Positions 1-7,473 of a stretch of 16,040 bases of DNA are shown here, piece by piece. Where the stretch lies: positions 1-16,040 of the forward strand of contig NZ_CAJPPN010000051.1 of NCBI RefSeq assembly GCF_905372525.1, given 5' to 3'. The notes beneath the pieces were generated by a model. It was not told the DNA's origin. It saw only the letters and a list, made by a program, of their open reading frames with translations, and made no database searches. The stretch's first letter is position 1, and each line of letters begins with the position of its first letter. The position numbers and the translations under genes are program-made. The stretch is from an uncultured Porphyromonas sp. Its GTDB lineage: Bacteria > Bacteroidota > Bacteroidia > Bacteroidales > Porphyromonadaceae.

Positions 1-965
1 TGAAGATCATGATCCCGGGGAATATCTTCTCGACGCTCTGCTTTAGCTTCAATGCGATCATGCGTGCCTCGGGTTACCCCTACAAGGCAATGATCACGAT
101 GCTCATCGGGGCAGGGCTCAATACCCTGCTGGATGCCCTCTTCATCTACGGCTTTGGCTGGGGTATCGAGGGGGCAGCATGGGCGACGGTGATCGCTATG
201 GCGGTGTCGGCTGCCTTCGTGATGCAGCACTTCCTCGATAGCAAGAGCGAGGTGCAGTTCCACAAGCGAAACATGCGCTTCTCTGGGGAGCAGATCATGG
301 CGATCCTCTCGATCGGGATGTCGCCCTTCTTCCTCCAGCTACTGAGCAGTGGCGTCGCCTTCCTGATCAACTCTACGCTGGCCGAGCATGCTGGCTCTCC
401 CCTCATGGCCGACCGAGCCGTCGGAGCCTACGGGATCATCAATAGCATTGCGCTGGTGGGCTTCATGTTTATGCTTGGGATAGCTCAGGGGATGCAGCCT
501 ATCATCGGCTTCAATTACGGAGCGAGGGCTATAGGGCGCGTACGTCAGACCTTCAGGATCTGCGCGACGACCAACTTCAGTATCGGGCTCTTCGTAACCG
601 TCGTTGCGCTGATCGTCCCGAGCTTCCTCGCCTCGCTCTTCACCAGCTCCCCCGATATGATCGAGGCCTCGGCACATGCCCTGCGTCTGTGTCTCTATGG
701 CTTTGCCTTCGTGGGCTTCCAGGTGACGGCGACGCAGTTCTTCCAGAGCATAGGCTTCGGGGGCAAGGCACTGCTGCTGAGTCTCTCCCGTCAGACGCTC
801 TTCCTCATCCCTGCCCTACTAGGCTTCCCCCTACTCTGGGGCAGTACGGGGGTATGGCTTGCCCTTCCCTTCTCCGACATTAGCTCAGGAGTGCTGGGTG
901 TGGCTCTGATGTACTACCAGTTCCGTCTCTTCGACAAGCAATATACCCGCCCAGAGGCTCTCTAG
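1..965 (+). CDS. MATE family multidrug/cation antiporter, C-terminal part (5' end outside window)
   Basis: This is an inner-membrane exporter that probably expels drugs or metabolites in exchange for Na+ or H+. The reading frame is open to the left edge (codons K-I precede the first visible ATG at position 9). About 320 residues are present, against roughly 440-460 for a whole MATE protein, so the first third is missing. Visible family hallmarks are a RASGYPYKAM segment near the start, a G-W-G-I-E-G-A-A-W-A-T stretch about 50 residues in, and a second-half signature GMQPIIGFNYGA around residue 160, within a series of hydrophobic helices. The pattern is closest to the MepA/DinF-like branch, as judged by eye; the substrate cannot be predicted. 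It ends in TAG, and the metallophosphoesterase starts 24 bp later on the same strand, so co-transcription is likely. Confidence 0.9.
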   Translation, partial: KIMIPGNIFSTLCFSFNAIMRASGYPYKAMITMLIGAGLNTLLDALFIYGFGWGIEGAAWATVIAMAVSAAFVMQHFLDSKSEVQFHKRNMRFSGEQIMAILSIGMSPFFLQLLSSGVAFLINSTLAEHAGSPLMADRAVGAYGIINSIALVGFMFMLGIAQGMQPIIGFNYGARAIGRVRQTFRICATTNFSIGLFVTVVALIVPSFLASLFTSSPDMIEASAHALRLCLYGFAFVGFQVTATQFFQSIGFGGKALLLSLSRQTLFLIPALLGFPLLWGSTGVWLALPFSDISSGVLGVALMYYQFRLFDKQYTRPEAL

Positions 966-989
966 TGGGGCGGACACTACACGATCACT

Positions 990-2123
990 ATGGTCTATCT
1001 GTATTCAGTCCTCTGCTGCCTCTTCCTCTTCCCCTACTTCGGGTGGCGGGGAGGTCAGGCCTTAGGGCCTAAGGGACGTCGGATCCTCTGGGGGATACTA
1101 GCCCTGATCTTCGTCCTCTTCATCCTCGCCCTCTTCACACACCGCTCTATCCAGGCCGACTGGATGAGCCATGTGATGAACGCTAGTGTGTACATCTTCT
1201 TCTCCTCGATGTATGCAGCAGGGGTGCTGGTACTCATGGAGGTACTCCGCTACATCGATCGGCGTGCCTTCGGGTTCTATACGTATGCACCACTGTGGAA
1301 GAGGAAGCTCATGCGTCAGGCTTCCCTAGTCCTGGCGGCGATTGTCTTCGTCGGGACGCTCTTCGTCGGGTATCACAATGTCCGCTACCCCGTAGTCCTG
1401 CACCAAGACCTCTACCTCAAGCGCCTTACCCCCGAGGGGGCGAAGGCCGAGAAGCGTCTGCGTCTGGTCTTCTTCTCCGATCTACATATCGGCGAGGCTA
1501 TGACTCCGCCCTATGTGGAGCGTGCTGTAGAGCTGATCATGGCACAGCGACCTGACCTGATCCTCTGCGGAGGGGACTACATCGACCATCTGAGTGCCTA
1601 TGCCTATGACCCTCGGGTCATGAAGGTGATGCGTAGGCTCCGGGCACCCCTCGGGGTGTACTTCGTCCTCGGCAACCACGAGTACCGAGCCGACACGCTC
1701 TCCAATATCCGCTTCGTCCGTGAGATCGGGGCTACACTCCTCAGAGATAGTATCGCCTACCCGGGGGATAGCCTACTGACGCTCATCGGGCGCGACGATG
1801 CCATCTATGGCGACCGAATGCCCTACGCACGTATCACGGCGGGGATTGATCCTAGTCGACGACCCGTGCTACTGATGGAGCATACTCCGGGCTCTATCGA
1901 CAGCCTAGCAGGCTCTCCCGTAGATCTCATGCTCTGTGGGCATACCCACGGCGGACAGATCTGGCCGGGGCAGGCGATGGTCTGGTGGAAGTTTGGGATA
2001 GCCTCGGGGACAAGAGACTACGGCGACAAGCAGGTCTGTGTGAGCTCTGGTATCGGCTCTGCTGGAGCGACCTATCGGGTGGGTACACGTAGTGAGATCC
2101 GAGTCTATGACCTCTATTGGTAG
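990..2123 (+). CDS. Membrane-anchored calcineurin-like metallophosphoesterase
   Basis: A 377-residue protein with two parts. Residues about 1-130 are hydrophobic, with likely membrane helices near 33-49, 64-86 and 110-128. Residues about 155-377 form a metallophosphoesterase domain. The metal-binding motifs appear in order: D164-L-H166, GGD at 194-196, GNHE at 228-231, H298, and GHTH at 317-320. This matches the YkuE/YaeI-like group, some of whose members act on lipid-linked phosphates such as UDP-diacylglucosamine; that substrate is only a family analogy. All metal ligands look intact, so it should be an active dinuclear-metal hydrolase at the membrane. The ATG at 990 gives an immediate hydrophobic N-terminus and lies 24 bp after the MATE gene, suggesting one operon. 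The hairpin at 2268-2315 would end the transcript. Confidence 0.9.
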   Translation: MVYLYSVLCCLFLFPYFGWRGGQALGPKGRRILWGILALIFVLFILALFTHRSIQADWMSHVMNASVYIFFSSMYAAGVLVLMEVLRYIDRRAFGFYTYAPLWKRKLMRQASLVLAAIVFVGTLFVGYHNVRYPVVLHQDLYLKRLTPEGAKAEKRLRLVFFSDLHIGEAMTPPYVERAVELIMAQRPDLILCGGDYIDHLSAYAYDPRVMKVMRRLRAPLGVYFVLGNHEYRADTLSNIRFVREIGATLLRDSIAYPGDSLLTLIGRDDAIYGDRMPYARITAGIDPSRRPVLLMEHTPGSIDSLAGSPVDLMLCGHTHGGQIWPGQAMVWWKFGIASGTRDYGDKQVCVSSGIGSAGATYRVGTRSEIRVYDLYW

Positions 2124-2165
2124 ACCCCACGAGGTTACCGATGCCTCTGCAGGGCGCCGAGGAGA

Positions 2166-2249
2166 CCTAGAGCCCCTGAGCTTCGCCTCATCGCCTCCGC
2201 CTCCTAGCCCGCCTTGCCCAAGCGCCAAGCGGGACTAGTATGCTCTAGG
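2166..2249. other. Nested inverted repeat in the 3' region of the MATE-phosphoesterase operon
   Basis: CCTAGAGC at 2166-2173 pairs perfectly with GCTCTAGG at 2242-2249. Inside it, CCCGCCTTG (2208-2215 area) pairs with CAAGCGGG (2226-2233), with one bulge. This suggests a branched or extended structure in the 3' untranslated RNA just before the terminator hairpin. The long intervening sequence makes the outer pairing uncertain. No gene is seen between 2124 and 2369. Confidence 0.35.
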
Positions 2250-2267
2250 CTGGGAGATAAAAGTAAA

Positions 2268-2315
2268 CACGAGAGCAAGTGTCCTACCGTATAGGTAGGG
2301 ACGCTTGCTCTCGTG
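2268..2315. terminator. Hairpin terminator between convergent genes
   Basis: A long stem begins with CACGAGAGCAAG and closes with CTTGCTCTCGTG. The inner arms (TGTCC-TACC against GGTAGGGACG) are nearly complementary, with one bulge and one wobble, around a 5-nt loop. It lies between the + strand phosphoesterase stop (2123) and the - strand kinase stop (2370), so it can act in both directions. There is no clean U-tract on either side. Confidence 0.75.
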
Positions 2316-2369
2316 CTGTATAGGGATGGGGAGCTCCGCTAGTTGGGCTCAGTAGAGGTGTGGACGGGA

Positions 2370-3440
2370 CTACTTCAGTAGCGCCTCCATCTCCTCGGCC
2401 TTCTCCTCGAGGCACTCTAGGTAGCGTAGCTGGGCACGGGTACGCTGGAGGTTGTGCTCTGGGTGGTGTACCTTGAAGTACTTGTCCCCGTCGATGTAGT
2501 CGGCTAGGAAGCGTACGGTCTGCATGTAGGTCATTAGGCGTCCTCCGTAGGCGATGAGGCTACGCTCCGTAGGGTTGAGGAACTTGCCGGCAGTGGAGAG
2601 ATAGCCCTCGACGAAGGCCTTGTAGATCGGCATGTTTACCCCGATCTTCGATAGGTCGGCCTCGTCCTCTGCGGCGAGGTTTACCCCCGTACGGATGAAG
2701 TCCCCGACATCGCTCAGGATATAGCCGGGCATCACTGTATCCCAGTCTACGACACAGAGGACACAGCCCGTCTTGTCGAAGAGGACGTTATCGACCTTCG
2801 TGTCGCAGTGGATGGTGCGCTTGGGGAGCTTGCCCTCCTCGTGCAGTCGCTCCTGCTGGAGCATCTTGTCTGCACGCTTGTCGATCTCCTCTAGTATATC
2901 TCGTACCCCAGCTACACGCCCTACGGGGTCCTTCTCTACGGCTTCGCGTAGCTGACGTAGGCGGAAGGGCATGCTGTGGAAGTCCACGATGGTCTCACCG
3001 AGTGTCCCCTCGGGGATGTCGGAGAGCATCTCCTCGAAGTGCCCGAAGGCCTCCCCTGCATAGCGTGCTGCCTCGGGGGTGAGCTCGCTCATGCTCATGC
3101 TCTCGGGGATGAAGCGACAGACGCGCCAGTAGCGTTCCCCATCATAGTAGTAGTTCTTCGTCGGGTCGCTCAGAAGGGGATAGAAGTGGAGGTACTTGCG
3201 CTCTAGGTCGGGCTCTCCAGCCTCGCGGAGGCGCTGCTGCATCCGCTCCGCGACGATGGCTACATTACGCTGTAGTATCTCGATACGGGGGAAGACGTGG
3301 TGATTGATACGCTGGAGGATCCAGCGACGTGTGCCCTCACGGTCGGTCACGGCATAGGTGTCGTTGATGTGTCCATTCCCGAAGGGGAGGACCTCGCCAA
3401 TCTCCTCTAGGGGGACGAACTGGCTAATGATCTGCTTCAT
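2370..3440 (-). CDS. nahK: NahK-like N-acetylhexosamine 1-kinase (APH-fold phosphotransferase)
   Basis: A 356-residue cytoplasmic kinase of the aminoglycoside-phosphotransferase fold. It resembles bifidobacterial N-acetylhexosamine 1-kinase along its length: GNGHINDTY at 21-29, LQRIN at 42-46, the Brenner-type catalytic loop HCDTKVDN at 211-218 with D213 as likely catalytic base, the metal-binding VDWDTVMPG at 231-239, and FLADYIDGDKYF then HHPEHNLQRTR at 311-335. NahK makes GlcNAc-1-P or GalNAc-1-P from the free sugar and ATP, feeding host-glycan sugars into UDP-sugar pools. That would suit a mucosal organism, but no lacto-N-biose phosphorylase or sugar transporter is next to it here, so the exact sugar is inferred. 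The start ATG (3440) is preceded by a -7-like element at 3492-3499. It could also be another small-molecule kinase of the same family. Confidence 0.8.
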   Translation of the reverse strand: MKQIISQFVPLEEIGEVLPFGNGHINDTYAVTDREGTRRWILQRINHHVFPRIEILQRNVAIVAERMQQRLREAGEPDLERKYLHFYPLLSDPTKNYYYDGERYWRVCRFIPESMSMSELTPEAARYAGEAFGHFEEMLSDIPEGTLGETIVDFHSMPFRLRQLREAVEKDPVGRVAGVRDILEEIDKRADKMLQQERLHEEGKLPKRTIHCDTKVDNVLFDKTGCVLCVVDWDTVMPGYILSDVGDFIRTGVNLAAEDEADLSKIGVNMPIYKAFVEGYLSTAGKFLNPTERSLIAYGGRLMTYMQTVRFLADYIDGDKYFKVHHPEHNLQRTRAQLRYLECLEEKAEEMEALLK

Positions 3441-3491
3441 CTGTAGATGTTATTCTTTAGTTAGTAAATGCGACTGTATCTACTTGCTCCA

Positions 3492-3499
3492 CAAATATA
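3492..3499 (-). promoter_or_regulatory. Bacteroidota -7 element for the NahK-like kinase gene
   Basis: Read on the minus strand, TATATTTG matches the TAnnTTTG -7 consensus. It lies about 52 bp upstream of the kinase ATG in an A/T-rich stretch. No convincing -33 TTG at the usual spacing is seen. It sits immediately after the terminator of the preceding gene. Confidence 0.55.
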
Positions 3500-3502
3500 A
3501 GG

Positions 3503-3552
3503 CAAAAAGCTATGCACCGCTACAGCCCCCTCGGGACCATAGCGGTGCATAG
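3503..3552 (-). terminator. Rho-independent terminator of the small beta-barrel gene
   Basis: Perfect 13-bp arms (3510-3522 and 3540-3552, sequence CTATGCACCGCTA and its complement) flank a 17-nt loop. On the minus strand the stem is followed directly by C-TTTTT-G, a U-tract at 3503-3507. It lies about 45 bp after the stop at 3596. It is one of the clearest intrinsic terminators in the window. Confidence 0.85.
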
Positions 3553-3595
3553 TACTATAGTGATAAGTGATAATCGTGTGGGCTAGCCCTGTGGA

Positions 3596-4231
3596 CTAGA
3601 AGCGGTAGCCGAGACCGAGGAAGAACGAAGTGTTCTTGCTGCTGAGCTTATCCGTAGCTTCCCTGAAGCTGTTGACCATGCCGAGGTCGGCGCCTAGACG
3701 TACGTAGATCTTGCTGAACTCAATGGCGGCAGAGGCATTGATGCTCATGTCGAAGCGATTGTACTGCTTTTCCTTGAAGGCATCATAGGCAGCCTTGATA
3801 CCTCCTTGGATACCTGCGAGGGTACGGACAGAGGAGCTAACCCCGTAGGAGAAGGCTGGACCTCCTTCGACAGAGAAAGCTAGACTCTCTGTGAGGGGAA
3901 CTCGGACACCGAGGGCCACGGGCACGGAGATATAGTTCAGTGTGTTGGAGACCGTCTCCGTCTTTTGGTTGGTTGTCACTTCCTGCTTGTTCCCCTCTTG
4001 ACGGAAGGAGATCCCAGGGGCGATGTATACACCACTAGCGATACCGATCTCAGCGGCAAGACCTGCACGGAAGCCAGGGAGAACCTTTAGACCAGTGGCG
4101 TCTGCTCCGTTTGGCTGCTTAGCTACTGTACGGGCGATGTTGCCTGCCACTTCGATACGAGGGTTGATCTGTGCTTGGGCAGCGAAAGAGGTAGCGACTA
4201 GAGCTATCGCTGCGAAAAATAGCTTCTTCAT
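3596..4231 (-). CDS. Small outer-membrane beta-barrel protein (PorT/OMP_b-brl type)
   Basis: A 211-residue exported protein. The chosen start (4231) gives a textbook signal peptide, MKKLFFAAIALVATSFAAQA, with probable cleavage after AQA at residue 20. A longer frame from 4285 would add 18 residues ahead of that signal peptide and would begin inside the promoter. The mature part alternates short hydrophobic and polar stretches, includes N-Y-I-S-V-P-V-A-L-G-V-R near the middle, and ends in an aromatic residue (G-Y-R-F), all typical of eight-stranded outer-membrane barrels of Bacteroidota. A precise role cannot be assigned; family members are often porin-like or structural. It is monocistronic by appearance: -7 element at 4283-4290 upstream, intrinsic terminator at 3503-3552 downstream. 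Confidence 0.85.
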   Translation of the reverse strand: MKKLFFAAIALVATSFAAQAQINPRIEVAGNIARTVAKQPNGADATGLKVLPGFRAGLAAEIGIASGVYIAPGISFRQEGNKQEVTTNQKTETVSNTLNYISVPVALGVRVPLTESLAFSVEGGPAFSYGVSSSVRTLAGIQGGIKAAYDAFKEKQYNRFDMSINASAAIEFSKIYVRLGADLGMVNSFREATDKLSSKNTSFFLGLGYRF

Positions 4232-4282
4232 TATCTTGTTTCTAAAGTTATCTTGTGTGACAATAGGCCACACATTCCACCG

Positions 4283-4290
4283 CAAAGTTA
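4283..4290 (-). promoter_or_regulatory. Bacteroidota -7 element for the small beta-barrel gene
   Basis: The minus-strand sequence TAACTTTG is an exact TAnnTTTG match, 52 bp upstream of the ATG at 4231. The -33 box is not obvious. The 5' leader would be about 45 nt. The stop of the upstream barrel gene lies only 77 bp further upstream, and I see no strong hairpin between, so some read-through from that gene is possible. Confidence 0.65.
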
Positions 4291-4366
4291 GGGATTATTC
4301 CTAGAATGCCTGCCCGTAAGCCTCGTGCCTACCCCTCCCGAGCCTGCCCCTATGCGCACTCCGGGA

Positions 4367-6772
4367 CTACATACGAGAGCGGAGCTCCTTGGCATTCTTG
4401 CTCTCCGCCTTCTCCTTGAGCTGAGCCCCGAAGGAGTAGGTGACCCCGAGCCCGATGTAGCGACGATTAGAGATATTGTCGATGAGCATGTGGTAGTCTG
4501 GGGTGGTGAGGGTAGCCTTGTAGCGGGTGGTGATGAGGTTGTCTGCGCTGAGGGCTAGGCGAAGCTTCCCATCCAGCAGGGTATAGGAGAGCCCAGCCCC
4601 GCCGATGAGGAGATGAGAGATGTGGAAGCCGTTTTCGTGGCTCGGTGTCCTATAATATAGGTAGCAGGTGGCCTGTAGGGTCTTGCTGCGATTGAGGAAG
4701 AAGGTGTTGTAGGTACTCGCTCCATAGGTCAGGGATGCCCCTCCGTAGTCGGTGCGCTGTGCGCCAGTTATGATCTTCGTGTCACTGTACCATAGGGTGT
4801 GTGAGAGGTAGGTCTGCATGAAGCCCAGCTTGTAGACGAAGCTATTCTCCAGCCTGATGGTGCTGGTCTTCTCGGCATTCTCATGGCGGTAGCTTGCTTG
4901 GTTGGTCGCTGGGTCTAGGCGGACGACCGGTGCGATACCATCCCAGAGATAGCCTCCGCTGAGCTCGAAGTTGAGTACCCCCATGAAGGTATAGCCGAGG
5001 GTGAGGTTCGCTCGCTTAGCTGCATGCAGGTCTTCCTTCCCCAGCAAGACGCTGTTCTGGTTCTCATAGCGTACGAAGGGGGAGAGCTGGCCGAAGTGTG
5101 GGCGACTGAGCCTCACATTACTACTGAGGTTGAAGGAATGACGCTCGTTGGGGTTGTAGCCGACGAAGAGCGAGGGGAAGACGTTGAGGTAGCTCCTCAG
5201 GTGCTCTAGCCGTCGTCCATTCGTCATCCCCTCGGTATGGGTGTACTCCATACGAAGGCCTGTGCGTAGGCTCCACTTCGGGGATAGAGGTGCGTTGAGG
5301 TCGGCATATAGGGCGTAGACATGCTCGTCGAAGCGGATCCTATCGTGTCGCTCCCCGAGGGTGCTGGAGGCATCGTAGTCGTTGCTGTTGTGGGTGCGCG
5401 TCCAGGTACCCTTTACCCCAAAGCCTAGTGTCCCCGCTCCTAGGGGCTCGGTGTAGTCTAGGCTGGTGATGTAGGAGGTGGTGCGCTGGTCGGTCTGTGC
5501 ATTGAAGCGGAAGTCTCCCCCTGGGGTCGGTACCCCGAGTTGGTTAAGGGTCTGGGAGGCGAAGTTACGTTCCTCACGACTGCGGTAGCTGATGTAGTCT
5601 GCATCCCAGGAGAGACGGCGTCGGGAGGCGGACTTGAAGCTCTTCTCCAGGTGAAGGTTCGCTGTCGTGTAGTCGCTCTTCTTCGTCTCATCAGCCCGCC
5701 CGGGCATAGAGCGTAGGAGGTAGCGGATGTTACCAGGAGGGATGGCATAGTCCCTAGTATCATTCTCTCGGTGGGGTCTATCCCTGTCGGGGGCATAGGA
5801 GAGATTGACACCTAGGGTCAGCTCTGGGGTGAAGGCATAGTCGAGCCCAGCACGGAGGTTGAGGTTGCGGTTCTTGACCTCAAAGGTAGTCACGCTCGAT
5901 GAGTAGAGCTCCTGCTTGGGGTAGGTACGAAAGGTACAAAAGTCTCCACCGAAGGTACTCATGCCCGCACTAGCCTGTAGCGAGGTAGAGAGCTTATCCC
6001 GCTTGTAGTTCAGTCCCGTACTTACCCGATAGCTAGGTAGGCTCTCATTGAACCCTGCATAGGCGGAGGCACTCCCCCCGAAGAAGTCGTTCTTGGCCTT
6101 CTTGAGGATGATGTTCAGTATCCCGGCGTTCCCCTCGGCCTCATACTTGGCGGGTGGTGTGGTGAGGATCTGTATCTCGGTGAGGTCAGAGTGAGGATAG
6201 GTGCGCAGGAGGTTTACCAGTGCCGTACCAGAGAGGCGCACCCGCTTGTCGTTGATGAGGACGATCACACTCCCCTTGCCGATGAGGGAGATTCCCTCGT
6301 CGCTGACGTTCACCCCGGGGGTCTGACGCAGGACATCGAGGGCAGAGCTGGCGGCGGTAGCGATCTGGCTCGCATCGAAGACCATGCGATCCGCCTTGCG
6401 CTGCATGATGGGTCGCTTGGCGGTGACCTGTACTGTAGCGAGCTCCTTGGCCTCGTCCTCTAGTAGGAGCTCCCCTAGGTCAAGCGCCCCCGAGAGGGTG
6501 AGGCTCTTGTGGTAAGGCTTGAGCCCGAGGGCACGTATCTCTAGGTGGTACTTCCCCTGTGGAGCCATCAGGCGAAATCGCCCCAGCGAGTCCGTGACGA
6601 CACCCGTGATGAGGGTGCTGTCCCGAGGACTGCGGAGTAGGACATTGGCAAAGTCCACCGGACGGCGATCAATAGTCTTCCTGAGTGTGCCCTGTACGGG
6701 GAAGGTCGTCTGCGCCAGAAGGCTACCAGAATAGAGCGCAAAGGCGACACAGAGTAAGCCGAAGTGTCTCAT
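4367..6772 (-). CDS. TonB-receptor-like outer-membrane beta-barrel protein with carboxypeptidase-regulatory-like N-domain
   Basis: An 801-residue outer-membrane protein. The ATG at 6772 was chosen because MRHFGLLCVAFALYSGSLLAQ is a clear signal peptide; an upstream ATG at 6817 would add 15 residues before it. Order of domains: an Ig-like carboxypeptidase-D regulatory-like module (about 24-105, with T-D-S-L-G-R-F-R-L); a plug-like segment (about 115-225, including LDVLRQTPGV and the turn YEAEGNAGILNIILKK); then a long barrel rich in aromatic and polar alternation. This architecture fits the OMP_b-brl_3 branch of TonB-dependent-receptor relatives, common in Bacteroidota. No SusD partner is adjacent, so glycan import is not supported; ligand unknown. 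After a barrel-like L-G-V-T-Y-S-F-G end, about 20 charged residues follow, so the usual terminal aromatic is internal. Confidence 0.87.
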   Translation of the reverse strand: MRHFGLLCVAFALYSGSLLAQTTFPVQGTLRKTIDRRPVDFANVLLRSPRDSTLITGVVTDSLGRFRLMAPQGKYHLEIRALGLKPYHKSLTLSGALDLGELLLEDEAKELATVQVTAKRPIMQRKADRMVFDASQIATAASSALDVLRQTPGVNVSDEGISLIGKGSVIVLINDKRVRLSGTALVNLLRTYPHSDLTEIQILTTPPAKYEAEGNAGILNIILKKAKNDFFGGSASAYAGFNESLPSYRVSTGLNYKRDKLSTSLQASAGMSTFGGDFCTFRTYPKQELYSSSVTTFEVKNRNLNLRAGLDYAFTPELTLGVNLSYAPDRDRPHRENDTRDYAIPPGNIRYLLRSMPGRADETKKSDYTTANLHLEKSFKSASRRRLSWDADYISYRSREERNFASQTLNQLGVPTPGGDFRFNAQTDQRTTSYITSLDYTEPLGAGTLGFGVKGTWTRTHNSNDYDASSTLGERHDRIRFDEHVYALYADLNAPLSPKWSLRTGLRMEYTHTEGMTNGRRLEHLRSYLNVFPSLFVGYNPNERHSFNLSSNVRLSRPHFGQLSPFVRYENQNSVLLGKEDLHAAKRANLTLGYTFMGVLNFELSGGYLWDGIAPVVRLDPATNQASYRHENAEKTSTIRLENSFVYKLGFMQTYLSHTLWYSDTKIITGAQRTDYGGASLTYGASTYNTFFLNRSKTLQATCYLYYRTPSHENGFHISHLLIGGAGLSYTLLDGKLRLALSADNLITTRYKATLTTPDYHMLIDNISNRRYIGLGVTYSFGAQLKEKAESKNAKELRSRM

Positions 6773-6798
6773 CGTGACATAAGGATTAGAGTTTACCC

Positions 6799-6806
6799 TA
6801 AAGGTA
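6799..6806 (-). promoter_or_regulatory. Possible -7-like element upstream of the large barrel gene
   Basis: The minus-strand TACCTTTA matches TAnnTTTG at seven of eight positions and lies 27 bp upstream of the ATG at 6772. No -33 match is seen. A second candidate on the same strand, CATATTTG at 6997-7004, would give a leader of about 220 nt. Confidence 0.3.
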
Positions 6807-6897
6807 GTCAATATCACGTAGATGACCTCTCCTCTGCCCCCAAGTGTTCCCTCCGCCTTCCCGCCAGACCCGAAGGGATGGGCGTAGTCGGCTGGGT

Positions 6898-6912
6898 GGC
6901 GAATATTTCGCC
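6898..6912. repeat. Short palindrome GGCGAATATTTCGCC
   Basis: Six-base arms GGCGAA and TTCGCC flank a central TAT. It lies about 125 bp upstream of the large barrel gene on its promoter side and could be an operator, but it is short enough to occur by chance. Confidence 0.3.
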
Positions 6913-6940
6913 CCCGCCCCTCTAGTGTACGTCCCCCGTG

Positions 6941-6960
6941 ACCTAGCCCGATCGCTAGGT
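6941..6960. repeat. Inverted repeat ACCTAGC-N6-GCTAGGT
   Basis: Perfect 7-bp arms with a 6-bp spacer, in the divergent intergenic region. A dimeric regulator site or a small hairpin is possible; no further support. Confidence 0.35.
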
Positions 6961-7197
6961 GCTACCCTATCGTGTGCGCTTGTACAGTGGACTATACAAA
7001 TATGTTAGCTCAGGCCTGTGTACCCGCTTCTGATAGGTGTGCTCGGCTGATGGGGGAGGCAGGGGGCAGGATCGGGCGGACACATGAGGTCACTAGAGAT
7101 CGAGACCGATGTAGTCGGGGAGTATGCGCTCAGATTGGGGTGTCTGTTTCCGAGGTGTGGATTTACCGACTTCAGACCTCCTCTCTAGAAGGGAAAA

Positions 7198-7259
7198 GTA
7201 TACACGCGTGTATACAAGAGTGTACCCACGTGTATACAACAGTGTACACGCGTGTACAC
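7198..7259. repeat. Array of three 18-bp palindromic units with exact 22-bp period
   Basis: Unit 1 (7198-7215) is the perfect palindrome GTATACACGCGTGTATAC. Unit 3 (7242-7259) is the perfect palindrome GTGTACACGCGTGTACAC. Unit 2 (7220-7237, GTGTACCCACGTGTATAC) is a degenerate version, a hybrid of the outer two. The unit starts are 22 bp apart, about two helical turns, separated by the 4-nt linkers AAGA and AACA. Units 1 and 3 alternate purine and pyrimidine throughout. The arrangement fits a cooperative operator array, a structural (Z-DNA or cruciform-prone) element, or a short tandem duplication. Function unknown. Confidence 0.8.
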
Positions 7260-7441
7260 AACTTCGCTCTAAGTATGTCCGCAGTAGAGCTCCCGTAGCT
7301 ATGTCGCTTGGGGTTCTAACGTATGGGAGATGTGGTAGATACGGATGGGCTCCCTTGGGTATTGGACTAAGAGTCCGAAGAGTCTAGGGATGGAGCGTAC
7401 CAAAGGAGCTGATACGTCGTCTCTAGGAGAGGGGGAGATGC

Positions 7442-7473
7442 TTTGCTGGTGACGGAGATTCTTCTTTCCTTTG
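7442..7473 (+). promoter_or_regulatory. Candidate promoter for the exported nuclease/phosphatase-family gene
   Basis: TTTG at 7442-7445 and TTCCTTTG at 7466-7473 are separated by 20 bp, close to the Bacteroidota -33/-7 arrangement; the -7 box differs from TAnnTTTG at one position. The leader to the ATG at 7593 would be about 113 nt. Confidence 0.4.

Noticed and set aside
4232..4285. 18-residue N-terminal extension of the small barrel protein
   Set aside because: It would place residues ahead of a clean signal peptide and overlaps the predicted promoter -7 element.
6773..6817. 15-residue N-terminal extension of the large barrel protein
   Set aside because: The signal peptide starts at the internal methionine (6772); the extension would bury it and overlaps a -7-like box.
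7198..7259. CRISPR-like array
   Set aside because: Units of 18 bp with 4-bp linkers are too short for repeats and spacers, the linkers are nearly the same, and no cas gene is near.
6972..7387. Two overlapping plus-strand open frames (6972-7298 and 7124-7387)
   Set aside because: They run through the palindrome array, which explains their repetitive Y-T-R-V-Y-like residues. The 22-bp period cannot keep one frame, neither has a family motif, and the 7124-7387 one lacks a plausible promoter or start context.
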